In this document: positions 36,501 through 47,884 of the stretch, piece after piece
Layout of the letters: the number at the start of each line of letters is the position of its first letter
Numbering within the stretch: position 1 is the first letter of the stretch
Origin: Apostichopus japonicus
Lineage: Eukaryota; Echinodermata; Holothuroidea; Aspidochirotida; Stichopodidae
Assembly: GCF_037975245.1 (NCBI RefSeq)
Contig: NC_092568.1
Coordinates: 10,379,501 to 10,443,500, forward strand
Length of the DNA stretch: 64,000 bases
Direction of reading: 5' to 3'
Translations under genes and position numbers: made by a program
The notes under the pieces: generated by a model
What the model saw: only the letters and a program-made list of their open reading frames with translations
What the model was told of the DNA's origin: nothing
Database searches by the model: none

Positions 36501-39500
36501 AACACTGCTATACCTCTTTGTACATTTGTATAGCAATTTGACCATTTTACGTAGCATTCTGCATTGCGAATTCCGATAAATTATTCCTTGCCTTCTCCTG
36601 GAGTAACTGAGGGTACAGTAGAAGGTAGGTCAAGGCTTGGATCAATCGTAAACTTGATAAACCACACTACAATAGGGATTATTCACACCTTGCAGTCTTG
36701 CTCATATGTTGTGTACTTTCTTCAACAGTTCCTACATGGAGAAACTTCTCCCTTTGTTTTTTGGAAACCTTGAGGATAACATTCTCTCTGTCAGGCAAGG
36801 TGCCGCCATTTCTCTCGGAAAAGTCGCTAATGTTTATGGTAATTATTTCTGCATTGGTACACAATACATACTTGAACCCTTTTATAGTAGTATGCATTTG
36901 GTAATGACACTTTCAAGTTTACATTGTGGCTTACATTAGGTCCATCTGTACCATCTTCGCGCCATCCCTCTTACTGGGGGGGGCGGGATGGTGGAGAACA
37001 CCCTTGTTATTATGAATAAATAACACCTGCATCGAATCATACTTGTAAAAACAATTTTTAATGTGATTTACTGAATGATTCACTGCATTTTATTTATTGT
37101 GTGAGCTTCATGATTGTATCCAATTAATCAATCATTTATAGTTATCAATACATCATAGTATCAGATTTTGGAATCCCATCATGCAGCTGTGTTTTTGAAA
37201 TTCCTGCTATATCCTTTGATCCTATTTGCCCCTCCTTCAATTCTTTCTCAGGGAACGAAGTGGAAAAGAAACTCTTAGAGAAGGTCCAGGAAGGTTTTGA
37301 TGGCGTAGAAAACCAAGACAGCTTTGCTAAAAACTTTGGTGGTCTCGAGAGTACGCCCGCCACGTTCGGTGTAGTGAAAAGCTTAAGAGACAATGATGTT
37401 GAGTTGCATTCAGATAAACAGGTAAACAGGTTTGAAGTGTTGAAAGTTTAAGCCTCATTATGCATCCAATCGTGATGGTCTTAACAACCATTTTGTTCAG
37501 TACTATTGTGTGGATTATAATAACACAATCATGGTACATGTACCGTTTTTGCCAAAATTTTAGTCTGTCGGCAGAGAGATTTAATAGCTATTAAAAATTC
37601 GAACAAAACCGCCTTTTTTGTTGTATTTACAAAACTGTCGAACCAAACATAAGTGGGACACTTGTGTGGGCAGATGATTATGGACCTTTTCATTCATAAC
37701 TGTGCATCATGCTATATGCTGCTATATGCATAACGAGGCTTTAACACAAGGTTTCATTGACATATATGTATTTCATTGACATATATACAAAACAATCGAC
37801 AGAAAGTCTTATAGGAGACGTTATTTCCAACATCATCTTTGACTTTATGTGAACTAGATGCCTATGATGGAATTTCCCTTGCCATCTTGTCCTCTGTTCC
37901 TATCCCCCATGTCCTCCCACCCCCCCCTTCTCCCTCTAAAGTGCTAGTTTGTTCCCAAGATATCAAATCGTCATAGTCATATCCAAAATCAACCATTTCG
38001 TCCATGAATGTGATATATAAATGCATCCAAAGAAAGTGACATCTTATTCTGTTTCCAGGCTTTTTGTTATGTATTCTTTTCATAATTTCAATTATGAACT
38101 TGGAAAGAACTCTTACTGAAGTCACTGAGAGTAGTTATAGATTTCCATTGAGCATTCATATTTTAACACTAAGTAGTAAAACATGAAGAGAAATACACAC
38201 GTACTAGTTCAACCTCATGTCATTTTCAGAATTGGTCTCTTATATGAAGACACATCAGATCTCCCTATGGGCGTGAAATGATCTTGCTCAGCTGTTTTAG
38301 AGACTTGGCCAGGGTATAATTTATCCGGTACCGCATCACAAATGCTTTGCAAAATAGTCAAATTGCTATACAAGTGTACAAAGATGTATAGCAGTTATTT
38401 GTACACAGTTGTACACAGTACTAAGGGAACGTTCAAAACTGCTATGCAAAATTTTTCGAGCACTAATTTATTACCTGTTGGCTTTCAAAAGTGTCTTTTT
38501 CACCTAGTATGATGATTGATAAATGATAATATTAATAATATTTAATATTTGCTTTATATTTAATATTTGCTTTTTTGTATAGCGCTTTATACCAGCGATA
38601 GGTCTCAAAGCACTTTACAGATGTTTTATTACCCCATGGTCAATGGTAACCTGTCCCAGAGACAATCCCTCCAGTCGGCAGCAGTTATATACTGCGCCCA
38701 ATGACAAGTTACCTCACAGGTACCCATTTAACCCCTGGGTGGAGATGTTAAATGATGTTAGAGTTATTTTGCATTAGTTAGTAATTTGCATATATCCATT
38801 GTTCTGAACATGCCATGCAAATATTCACTTATAATTTAGGTATCCGTCATTGAAATTTAAAGCTCTGTCAGATTTTAAGTGTTAAATTTATTTTGTTAAT
38901 GTGGGTCAATCGTCAATCCATTGCATTTGGAGTTTGTGACCCTAACAGTTAATGCAATGAAGTTTTCTTTGTTTACAAGCTTTGAAGTTTGTGCCATGAT
39001 TTCATCACTCCAGTTAGCATTTTGGTAGTTAGGGTGATATATATTCTTGCTCCTGCAACCAATTATGAGTGACCTTATCGTTTGGAAACAACCATAGATA
39101 TTGCAAGCACACACTCAGGTCAATATTTTTCTTCATAGATGTATTCCTGCGGTTCATTGGCTCCTAAGATGGGGAAAGGCAGGGAAGGGGGATGCATGGA
39201 CCATAAATTCAGGAAACCTTCGGAACCTTGGGAACTTGGCGATGGGTGAGTATTTTTATACAAACAGCCAGAATTAGATAACTTGATAGTAAAGTGTTAA
39301 TATTGTTAGTTCCTAAATAAATACAAGAAAGACAATCACCAGGTAGAAAATGCATTTATGTAAAGTTATTCCCAAACAGACCATTTTTTTTTAAACTCAG
39401 CACTTAAATTCTGCTCTGTCCTGATGAATATGTTATCAATTTTAATGTAATTTTGCTCAGAGAAATTAGTGACAGTGATTTCAGATAGGTAGGTGTTAAC

Positions 39501-42500
39501 TTTTCTCTCTTCTTTATCCGAAATAGATGCATCAATCTCCTGGCAGAACTTTCATCCATTCCTCGACTCTCACAGCAGGTTTCGAACCTTCTGCCGTCTC
39601 TGGCAAAAGTTTTGGAGAAGAGAAATTATCCTCAGCATTTGGTCTTACTTGAAACAGCTTGTCTTCAGGTTCGGTCATAAAACATTTAATTTTCTCTCTA
39701 TGAATTAATTGGTTAGGAGGTATTGCATGCAACTTAAGTAGGTATTGAATACATGCCGGATATGTTCTTGTACGTAAAAAGTAGTTGGCTAAATTTTGCA
39801 TCCACTTTCCACCTTTCACAATATTCACGGACATTATTTAATCGAGCAATATATCCTAAGAGAAGTATCTTTTGTCCAAACAAAGCATAGCTAGCCAGTG
39901 TTTAGCCTTCACAGTTATAAAAGGCATATAAAGTGTTTGGTGGAGAGTAGAATAGGCTAGGTATTACGTTCTGCTATATCAATGAAGTACCGCACTGTAC
40001 AAAAGGTTGGTTGGGACAGGGAAATGGGTTGCAAAATTTTTACGGTGAGTTGTGAGCCAGGTAGATCAAGGTGCCCCAAAAATTGATAGCTAAACATTGT
40101 TTCCATTGGAATCCAATGGTAAACCCAACTGTCATTGTTAAACTTTTGTTTTACGAGATTCCACTGGCAAACAAATTTTCTCAAACAGCTTAGCAAACTT
40201 TTGTCACATTTAGGGAATATTCTGGTCTTCATTTCTGTTGTGTGCAACAGATGAGAGGAAATTGCATGCTGTAACCACCTTGTAGCATCAGGTAGTGGGA
40301 AAACGGTAGCCCCCTCCCCCTCCTCCCTCCCCAACATAGCTTTGAACTTTAATACTGTGGACCAATGTTTGATTTACCTACATCTGTGGGGATGTTTGTC
40401 ACATTAAATCGTTATCATTGAAGAGAATGACATTTAGTTTTGGTCCATATCCTATATCCATTTCTTTAATTTCTACGGGTGGTCACTCGATAGCCATAGA
40501 TCAATGTTGCAAAACAATTATTTACCTAAGGAATTAAATAAATATATTATATTTCACAGAGTAATAAGGAAGGAATAATTGTTTTAAAATGACTTACAAA
40601 AGGCAATTTTGGTTCTTACATATAAAGTGATATCTTGGTGAAAGTCACTTCTTCTAAAAAGGAGTGAAATGCTAGTGCCTTACTTCAAAATCATTTCCAG
40701 TCCTTTCTCAAGAAAAATTCAAAACACATTTCTCAACAGATTCCTATCATTGGTGGTCGAATCGGTAAACGTTATTTTAAACCACAGTTGGAAGGTTTCT
40801 TTGAAGCGATTTTCTATAGTTTGGTAAGTGTTTTGTGTGCTTTCCACTTGGGTATCAAGCTTGTCGATTCATTGTCTTTTCTAATGAATATTCATTTGGT
40901 TGGTAATACTAACTAATTTGGTGGTCAGCTAGCTATTACATAACAAACATAGTATAGAACATATAGTGAACGAGTGTAAGGAATTTAACTAAAGAAGCCC
41001 TTGAGGACTTGACAATTAGATCACTCCCAGAACAAGGAAAAGAAAGTAAACAAAAGGCTTTTGCTTTAATAGATGCCACATGGGATAACCACCATTGTAA
41101 CAATAGAAATAATCACACAGTCTAACAAAGTATTACCATGCTCAGTATGTCTGTGAAAAGTGAAGACAGTGTAATAGAACAGTCTCCTTGGGACAGGTGG
41201 CCCAATTATTTGCTCTTTTATTTTTCATCATGTTGTAATTATTTTCAAAGTAATGAGAAGAAATTACTATATTTATGTTGTACGTACGGTATTGTTTGTA
41301 TTATTCAGTGTATGTATCTTAATTGTTGCTATACTGTTTGACCAATGCTAATTTTCTTGACCTGTTTTAGCAGTCGTGCGCTAATGCCTAGACAAGAACT
41401 GTCCACACTATCTAACCTTCTATTTACTTTGATTCTGTTATAAAGATGAAAATAATCATGTGGTCTTAATCTTCCAACACAGAATTACAGTGCTCAGTGT
41501 GTCCGTGTAAAACAGTGTAATTTATCTCTCTTCTTTGGGGAGGTTTCCGCATTATTTTCGTTTTTGGTTTATCAAGTTTATTCATTTAAATAATCATATC
41601 CCGTACACACAGAAATAACAGTTAGTTCTTGCCAGTGTACATTATCTGCTGGCAAATAATTTTGTATTAAAGGGTGTGAAGACGCACACGAAGAAACGTC
41701 TCATGCCGGTAATCTGACCTAGTTTCGAATGAGGTGTAACAGAAGTGTTAGACACGTGCACCACCATCGATCCCAGAAAATACACACACATCTTGCTACC
41801 GTCGGTTATTAGACACTAGTGTACAGTCAATACATACAGCTACGGTCAATACCCACAACACACTGTACATAGCAGCGTGGACATATCCGGTCTAGATCAA
41901 AGATAACAAGGTATCACGTTTCATTACTGTCTGCATTTTGTAGCGACAAGAAGAAAACGTCATTTGCAAACAACGGAAAGTTAACTTTTTCAGAGCGCGG
42001 TTTTGGGGCGAGTCTTCAATGCCTTTAACCAATATATTTTTTCTCCCTATATTTTTCTTACCAGTCATGTGATAACGCCTTGACAAGAGCCGCAGCAGAG
42101 GCCTGCCTGTCTAAACTAGCTAAATTCCTCGGGCCTAACATTCTCAAAGGAAGGGTGGAGCTCTACAATCCTCAGTGAGTTTCTTACTCCTTCTCATCGG
42201 ATCATATATAGATAGAGTCAAACAGTAGGAAATTTGATCCAGTATTTACAGGTGTAATGTTGAATTTGAAGGATAGAACTATTTATGGGCAGAGGTATTA
42301 GCCTAGTTGCCAAACTGGGCAACAGTATTACAGAGGTGTATAACAGCTTCTTTTTAAAATATTATGCGTAACAACACTCACCAATTTCACCAGCTCCACT
42401 CATATCCTTTCTGTTTTTGAGTTCATTGTCTTAACATACCATCATCAATTTGCCGGTCATGCATTTTATTGTCTATGGACCGTGTGCCAGTTTTGTAGCT

Positions 42501-43031
42501 GCACCCTATGGGAAGTCTCCATGGGGGACACATAGATGTGACACACTGTAGACGCACCGGAAGCGACTGTTTGGAGTGTGTACACTTGAGTGTGTGGGTG
42601 TGATAAGTTACCAATGACTAGGAGTTAACTGTTGTAAAGTCATGTGAAACCGCCTTGCCCTTGATACAAGACTGTAAACCTTCAACTTCAACCTCTTTTT
42701 CACTTATAATTACATATATATATAAATAATCCTTCCACTCACATAATTTTTCCCTTTCCCTCATATTCTTTTCAATTTTTTGTGTTCATTGGTAAAAAAG
42801 TATGATCATCAATTTGGATTTATGCATATATTGTTTCTGTTGAGTTGTTATGTTGAGTCATTGGTACAAATACAAGTTCACATTTGACTTTCTGCCGATC
42901 AATTTTTTTTCATTCTTAACGTCCTCGATGAAAGTCTGATCATCAATTTTGACTTCCTTATTTCGTATTATATCTTCTTTTCTTGCAGTTTTGTAAATCA
43001 GCTCATGCCTCTGTTGTCTGTCATGCCATAG
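27526..43031 (+). CDS. HEAT-repeat protein, 16 coding exons, 676 aa
   Basis: Coding exons: 27526-27835, 28526-28707, 29726-29793, 31014-31177, 32094-32191, 33040-33149, 34482-34584, 35238-35324, 35800-35942, 36729-36838, 37252-37421, 39139-39245, 39527-39668, 40740-40823, 42065-42174, 42989-43031. All introns are GT-AG and phases agree at every junction, giving 2031 nt with the stop. The protein is almost wholly alpha-helical repeats. The clearest HEAT-type B helices are FVRETGYYVCAAIV (about 215), AVREAACACIAELG (about 360), PVRDAACVACGNF (about 400) and SVRQGAAISLGKV (about 445). A charged, less ordered stretch at about 460-550 precedes more helices. No signal peptide or membrane segment is seen. 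HEAT solenoids usually act as protein-binding scaffolds; I cannot name the orthologue. The AG three bases before the ATG implies an upstream non-coding exon. The weakest donor is after exon 13 (GTTCGG). Confidence 0.88.
27876..28222 (-). mobile_element. TTAA-type MITE, inverted copy in intron 1
   Basis: It starts at AGGCATTGAAGAC directly after TTAA (27872-27875), 41 bp past the exon 1 donor. It is the reverse complement of 41671-42024 over nearly its full length. The right end GTCTTCACTCCC is followed by a mutated TTAA. TTAA target sites are typical of piggyBac-like transposons. Confidence 0.82.
28835..29045 (-). mobile_element. SINE, head-truncated copy in intron 2
   Basis: Matches the body of the SINE at 26484-26775 (CACAAATGTGGGAGAAACCC, TTGGATGAAAAACCCACCTT). 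The match stops before the tRNA-like head. Confidence 0.7.
29400..29604 (-). mobile_element. tRNA-derived SINE in intron 2
   Basis: On the minus strand it starts GGACTCCATAGCTCAGTTG (A box) and has the B box GGATTCGAACC. The anticodon loop is CTGGTAA, Thr-like. The 3' acceptor strand does not pair with the 5' end, and the sequence continues into a non-tRNA body, so this is a SINE rather than a tRNA gene. The left boundary is approximate. Its head ends about 120 bp before exon 3. Confidence 0.6.
30705..30832 (-). mobile_element. SINE 3' region with 'AAAGCGCTTTGAGACC' tail, copy 1
   Basis: Matches 38573-38740 in the same orientation: TATAGCGCTTTATACCAGC, GGTCTCAAAGC, TACCCATGGTCAATG and CCTGTCCCAGAGACAATCCC. 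On the minus strand the tail reads AAAGCGCTATATAAAAGTGG and then an AT-rich end. It lies in intron 3 and is shorter than copy 2. Confidence 0.75.
33300..33500 (+). repeat. Minisatellite, about 30-bp unit, about 7 copies, intron 6
   Basis: Units of the form ATGTGGCACATGCAGGTTNAAAA-CTTAATA follow head to tail with scattered changes. Most units contain CAGGTT, which has the look of adjoining splice acceptor and donor bases. Confidence 0.9.
33909..34345 (-). mobile_element. hAT-like MITE (family B), 437 bp, intron 6
   Basis: Perfect 12-bp ends CAGTGGCGGAGC and GCTCCGCCACTG. Flanks ATCTTCTC (33901-33908) and CTCTTCTC (34346-34353) agree at 7 of 8 positions. It is the reverse complement of 12542-12944 over most of its length and includes about 35 bp more (AACCCCCATATAAACATCCG region). 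Confidence 0.9.
38573..38740 (-). mobile_element. SINE 3' region with 'AAAGCGCTTTGAGACC' tail, copy 2
   Basis: Extends copy 1 on its head side to GTACCCATTTAACCCCTGGG. On the minus strand the sequence ends ...CTGGTATAAAGCGCTATAC and then A/T-rich repeats, as in SINEs that share a LINE-like 3' tail. It lies in intron 11 of the HEAT-repeat gene. Confidence 0.78.
41671..42024 (+). mobile_element. TTAA-type MITE, full-length reference copy, intron 14
   Basis: 354 bp between exact TTAA duplications (41667-41670 and 42025-42028). The inverted ends AGGGTGTGAAGAC and AGGCATTGAAGAC (right end reversed) match at 10 of 13 positions. TTAA duplication suggests mobilisation by a piggyBac-like transposase. 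It has no coding capacity. It ends 40 bp before exon 15. Confidence 0.88.
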
Positions 43032-45079
43032 AGATGGAGATGAGGCAAATTTAATGGAAGGCTCTCACCATTATCCCTGGAGATTTGACTTGTCCGAGCA
43101 GTTTCTTTACCACCTCTGTCTGTTTAGTATTACTTAAGACTGCAATATTTTGTGTTTATAATGTAGCATAGGGACTATGTTCATTTATAGTGCTATGCAA
43201 ACGCATTGTTTCTAGCTTACTACTTTTCATCAATTTAAACCAAATATAGTAAGACTTTTTAAAAACATGTTCGCTATTGATCAATCTCTCTAAGACACCA
43301 TCTTTAATTTCTACCCTAAAATATGACTGGTTAGCAATTATTTAGTTCAGCTGCTGTTTTAGTCCCAAATTTTTAAGGACACTATCGTTACAATAAGGTG
43401 GTAAACACATACAAGTTCCAAAGCAAGTCAAATACCAACAGATTTTGTGCTTATTTTTGAAAGTGAAAAGTTTGATAAGGCTCCAGTTTTGTTATGATGA
43501 AACACAGATGCTATTATATACCAACGTACTAAAATCAATTACTTGAATTGAAATTTGAACAAATTAAAGAGTTAAACAAATCCATTGTATGGAGTTATTG
43601 TATGGTAAAATATCTTCACAGTATTAAAAGGCAGGTGCTACTTTAAAATTGATCATAATTTGGGGCAATTAATAATTGACCCTGCTGGTTAAATACATTT
43701 ATCCCAGCTATGCTACCCTATGTGGCGATGAAGACCTAAATAACTGTAATAAGTTTTCTTGCAGAGATCCTATACTTTATTTTTTCTTCTTTTTAAGGTA
43801 ATGACTACAAAGTACTTGATCAATTCATGATTTCTGATGTTAAGATTCACTCTTGCGTTTTCATGTTAGCTATGTTTCATTCATTTTCTGTCAGGCTCAT
43901 AAGGTTAAGGATTTAAAAATATCAAACTGTTCATACTCGATTCTCCAAATCTATCACTGTTTTTTGTGAAACACATATATATGTCTTATGATCGACAGCG
44001 TTATAGTTATTCTTCACATTGTGTTAGTATGTGAAGGCTATGCTTCATACTTAATTTTTCATTTATAGTTGAAAGTTATATTGTGGAAGTATGCAAAAGA
44101 GTATTGCTCATACTACGATAATTGTTCGTACCACAGTTATTCTAAGAGCTGGTACTTGAATTTGATGTTTCATTTGTCATTGTAGACTGAATTATTGGGG
44201 GTGTTGTTTTTGTGGGATAATTGTAAATAGTTGATTAGTGAAAGAAAAATAGGTTTAGATAAACTTGTGATTGCCAACCAACAAAGTAAAATAGACTGAA
44301 AAATAATACAGAAATCATTTTCACAGGTGTGAATGTCATCTAAAGCTGTAAGGAGTCGCTAGTAATGATGACATTATTAAATATGATGTTAAAACATATA
44401 GAAAGTGGAAGGAAATGTCTTCTTTTAAAAGTTCAGTCGTTTTGATGTTAGTCTAAGCATTTAGATTTAAGAACCGTGCGGTAAGAGAGGTAAAATACTG
44501 AAAATTATTTGACTGTGATAGTTTAGTCATTAATTGGGAAAGAAATATTCACCGTTGATTGTGTTGGCTTAGACATCACCGATCACCAAGAGAATGACTT
44601 TTAACTCAGTGTAGAGTTGGTTGATCGATGGGGATTGTCAATTTAGTGCCAAGCAGTCAGTCTGATATATGTGTAAGCTTTGCTAACTGGCATCATGATG
44701 AGAAGCCATTTGTGTGTGTCAGTTGTATTATATGGTGTAATTAGGTAAAGACAGCAAAAATACTAAAATAACGTTTTGAGTCTCAGAGGTGAACAATCAA
44801 AAATTGTCGAATAATGAATCACGAAAGGCTGTTGATGTTAGTCAGGCTTTAGTTTAGTCATTGTCAATTGGGATATTTGTTCTATTTTTCGTGGAACAAA
44901 AGCAGTTGATTATTGGCAAAATAAACGAAGAGGAAGACTTAATGAAATCCCATGCTGTTGGTAAAATCTTCGTTTCCTTCTTTTTTGATTTGCTTTTCCT
45001 TTGGCTGTCTTTGTTTCTTCCTTTTTTATTAAAAGAGATTAGAATTCAGTATTCAGGAATTGCTATAAGACATGACATG
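43032..45079. other. 3' flank of the HEAT-repeat gene, no other gene recognised
   Basis: The first part must hold the 3' UTR, but its end is unclear; AATAAA strings occur in several places. No exon or repeat end was identified. Confidence 0.5.
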
Positions 45080-45087
45080 GTGACACC

Positions 45088-45477
45088 CAGGGGGTAGGAA
45101 GCTTCCAAACAGTGGGGGGCACAACATCAGAGGGGCACTTTCTCATTCCACAACCACCACTCGTTATGCTATAAACCGATACACACCGACCATATCACTT
45201 AAATATATTGTGTTAGTATGCTATCAATACTATTTATGGAGATTGTTTATTTTAACCATGCTACATAAAGATATAGGATGCCATTTTAAAAGTAGCATGT
45301 ACAAACTAAAAAAGAAATAATTAAAATAAAATATTAAAATTAACAAAGACTTATGATATCCAAAAGACAGTTCTTCATCAAAGGGGCACATTTTATTTGC
45401 CAGTGGTGCACATTTGCTATTTTCGAAAAAAGTGGGGGGGCATGTGCCCCCAGTGCCCCACAGCTCCTATCCCCCTG
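45088..45477 (+). mobile_element. hAT-like MITE (family C), 390 bp, exact TSD
   Basis: Exact 8-bp flanks GTGACACC lie at 45080-45087 and 45478-45485. Ends are CAGGGGGTAGGAAGC and, reversed from the right, CAGGGGGATAGGAGC. Both ends carry G-rich segments (GTGGGGGGCAC at the left, GGGGGGCATGTGCCCCC at the right). No coding capacity. Confidence 0.9.
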
Positions 45478-45485
45478 GTGACACC

Positions 45486-47332
45486 AATGTATTTGTTATG
45501 TAGTAAACTAGTCAAAATGAATAAACACTCTTTAAGGTGAGTCATGTGCAGAGACTTCCATCAGAGAACCATTATACCCCAATCCACTAAAAAAAATTGA
45601 TGGATACTTCTCTATTTCTGATTTTAACAACATTTTGTTCCCAGTATGATGCTCTATATCCGGCCACTTGTTTAATATCCAAAAAAAAATTGTAGATAGA
45701 TGAGGGTGGAAAGAGAGCTGGGGAGGGTGGGGTGGTGGTGGGAGGGCGGGGGAGGAAACTACCACAGAAAAGGTATCAGTGCCATATCACAAAACATTAC
45801 CTAATTTCAATTTTTGTATATTACTTTTATTGCATGCTATATTCTCATCACAATAGATCTACAATAAAATTGTTTACAGATTGTGATTGCAAGGTCACAA
45901 CGTTTCAGGAACTGAAATACAACATTTGTGATATTGTAGCAGGGCTGCGACAGGATGTGTGATGTGTCCAGGTTTTTTATACTTCATTGACAGGTAATTC
46001 CTCCTGACACGCCAACATGTTGGCGTGCACCTTTCATGAAATCGAACAAAAAAGTGCTTTCAAATTGTTTAAAAACCACGGTGGTTCCTCCCATCTTCTA
46101 TCGTCTTATTTAGCCAATGCCCCCATTTTTTTGGCAGTGAGTAACGAAAAACAATAAAATAATAATGATGATGATCAAATTAAACCCCCCGTGTAAATAT
46201 GACAATAAAGAACGAGCGTTCCCGTGTAATGATATAGTGGTAAAAGGAAGATTGAATCGTTCGACAATCCTATACCCTATGCATCCCATCCGTGCCCAGA
46301 AATCGATAAGCACGACATACAACGCAAATGAATACTGTGTTTTATCACTTTAATTTTACCTATCCGTATAACTGACTACCGTCGCGCAAGACATGCCAAC
46401 CGACGTTTGCGATTGTTTGTCATAAACATCAAACATACGACTTGTGATTTAGCAATAACATGTTTAAAAATAGTTTTACCTCATAACAATATTATGCCTA
46501 CATTGCAACCGGACGGTTGTGAGGGAGCCTATTCTGAAGACACTAACTGGGAACCTTGGCCCTCCCCTAGTCCATCGTCGGCCCCCTCCTCCTGCCAGCG
46601 AAGCAATTTGGCCCAGTGGCGTCGCCAGTCATTTTGAAGTGGAGCGGTATAGCAAAATGAGAGCACATTGGGTTGAGAGGTGGGAGGGGACACACGATGA
46701 GGGTTAAACAACCTGCCACCAGAGAAGCGCAAGGCCGGTCGGCGTGGGGTCCAATTGCCCGCCTAGTAATAAGGCCCTTATGGCCTCCTGCTTATTCTTT
46801 TTGGACATGGTCAATTTCATTTACAACCACGTCACCAAGGAGCCCCGAAAATGGGGGGGGGGGTTGGGCGGTTGGGAGGGGAAGGGCAGCCCCTTGGAGA
46901 CATCACCGATTTGTCCCCGTCTCGACTGGCCAGTCTGGTCTCCTAAAGAAAATATGTTTATTTTACAAACTTACATAATTCTGATTTATTAGCTAAAGTG
47001 GGTCAAAATTTCTCATTGTTTCATATTTCATCAGAGTATGTTTTTCTGTTTTTTGTGGAAAATCTCGAAAACTTCAACCTTCACTGACCCGGCCTCATAC
47101 ACATTGTCATATTGATACAAAATTAACGATCATTATAAAAATATAGAGCCGGATAGTAGGTAAATAAACTGCCAAATAACCGTCTATGGGATAAAATAAG
47201 GTCTACAAATTCTGCACGCTTATACATGAAGTTACGTGAGTTGAGAAGTTCTTACATTTAAAAGTACCCAAACCTGGAACATATGGCAAGCCTCAGAGAA
47301 ATGTGGAAAGTTTCTTTAGACATAAACGTGTT
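45486..47332. other. No gene recognised
   Basis: G-rich patches near 45,720-45,755 and 46,850. 'CAGTGGCGTCGCCAG' near 46,614 looks like a hAT-type end, but its partner was not found. Confidence 0.45.
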
Positions 47333-47340
47333 GGTATAAC

Positions 47341-47717
47341 CAAGGGCGTAGGAACCGGGGGGGCTGGGGGGCGCCAGCCCCCAGTGAAAAATGTGGGGGG
47401 CGGAAGTATCATTCCGCCCCCCCCCCGCTCCGCGAGTCAGAAAACCCCTTTTTCATTTCCAAATGAGAAAAAAAATCTCATTTGGAGCACCAAATTGCAT
47501 CTAAAAGGCCAGTTGAAAATGCAAAATTATTTACAAAATGGATTGGGTGCTGAAGTGTGCTATATTGCACCAAATTGCATCTGAGGCCACCTGGAAATGC
47601 AAAAAAATTCCAAAGGGGAGGGGGACACCCCCTCCCCTTAGACCCCTCCCCCAGGCCGGCCATCAGTCTTCAGCCCCCCCCCCCCCCCCCACTCAAAAGT
47701 ACCTTCCTACGCCACTG
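47341..47717 (+). mobile_element. hAT-like MITE (family D), 377 bp, exact TSD
   Basis: Exact 8-bp flanks GGTATAAC lie at 47333-47340 and 47718-47725. Ends are CAAGGGCGTAGGAA and, reversed, CAGTGGCGTAGGAA. A GGGGGCTGGGGGGCGCCAGC hairpin lies inside the left end. The segment CACCAAATTGCATCT occurs twice (about 47,488 and 47,568). Confidence 0.92.
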
Positions 47718-47803
47718 GGTATAACACTAGAAAGTTCTACTGGTCCTAATTTTGAAAGTTTCAACAGTAAAATGTAAATTACAAGTGACAAAAGTACATG
47801 AGC

Positions 47804-47884
47804 GACGAGGATGGGATTCGAACCCACGCGTGCAGAGCACAATGGATTAGCAGTCCATCGCCTTAACCACTCGGCCACCTCGTC
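47804..47884 (-). tRNA. tRNA-Ser (anticodon GCT)
   Basis: On the minus strand a 7-bp acceptor stem (GACGAGG/CCTCGTC) closes perfectly. The D arm carries the A box TGGCCGAGTGG and the T arm the B box GGTTCGAATCC. The anticodon loop CTGCTAA sits on a 5-bp stem, and a long class II variable arm (GTGC/GCAC) is typical of tRNA-Ser. There is no intron. A TTTT run about 13 nt downstream can serve as the Pol III terminator. It decodes AGC and AGU. It lies 86 bp from a hAT MITE. Confidence 0.96.

Noticed and set aside
39957-40337. 126-codon minus-strand frame inside intron 13 of the HEAT-repeat gene
   Set aside because: No recognised motif and no splice partner; may be an old repeat but a gene cannot be supported.
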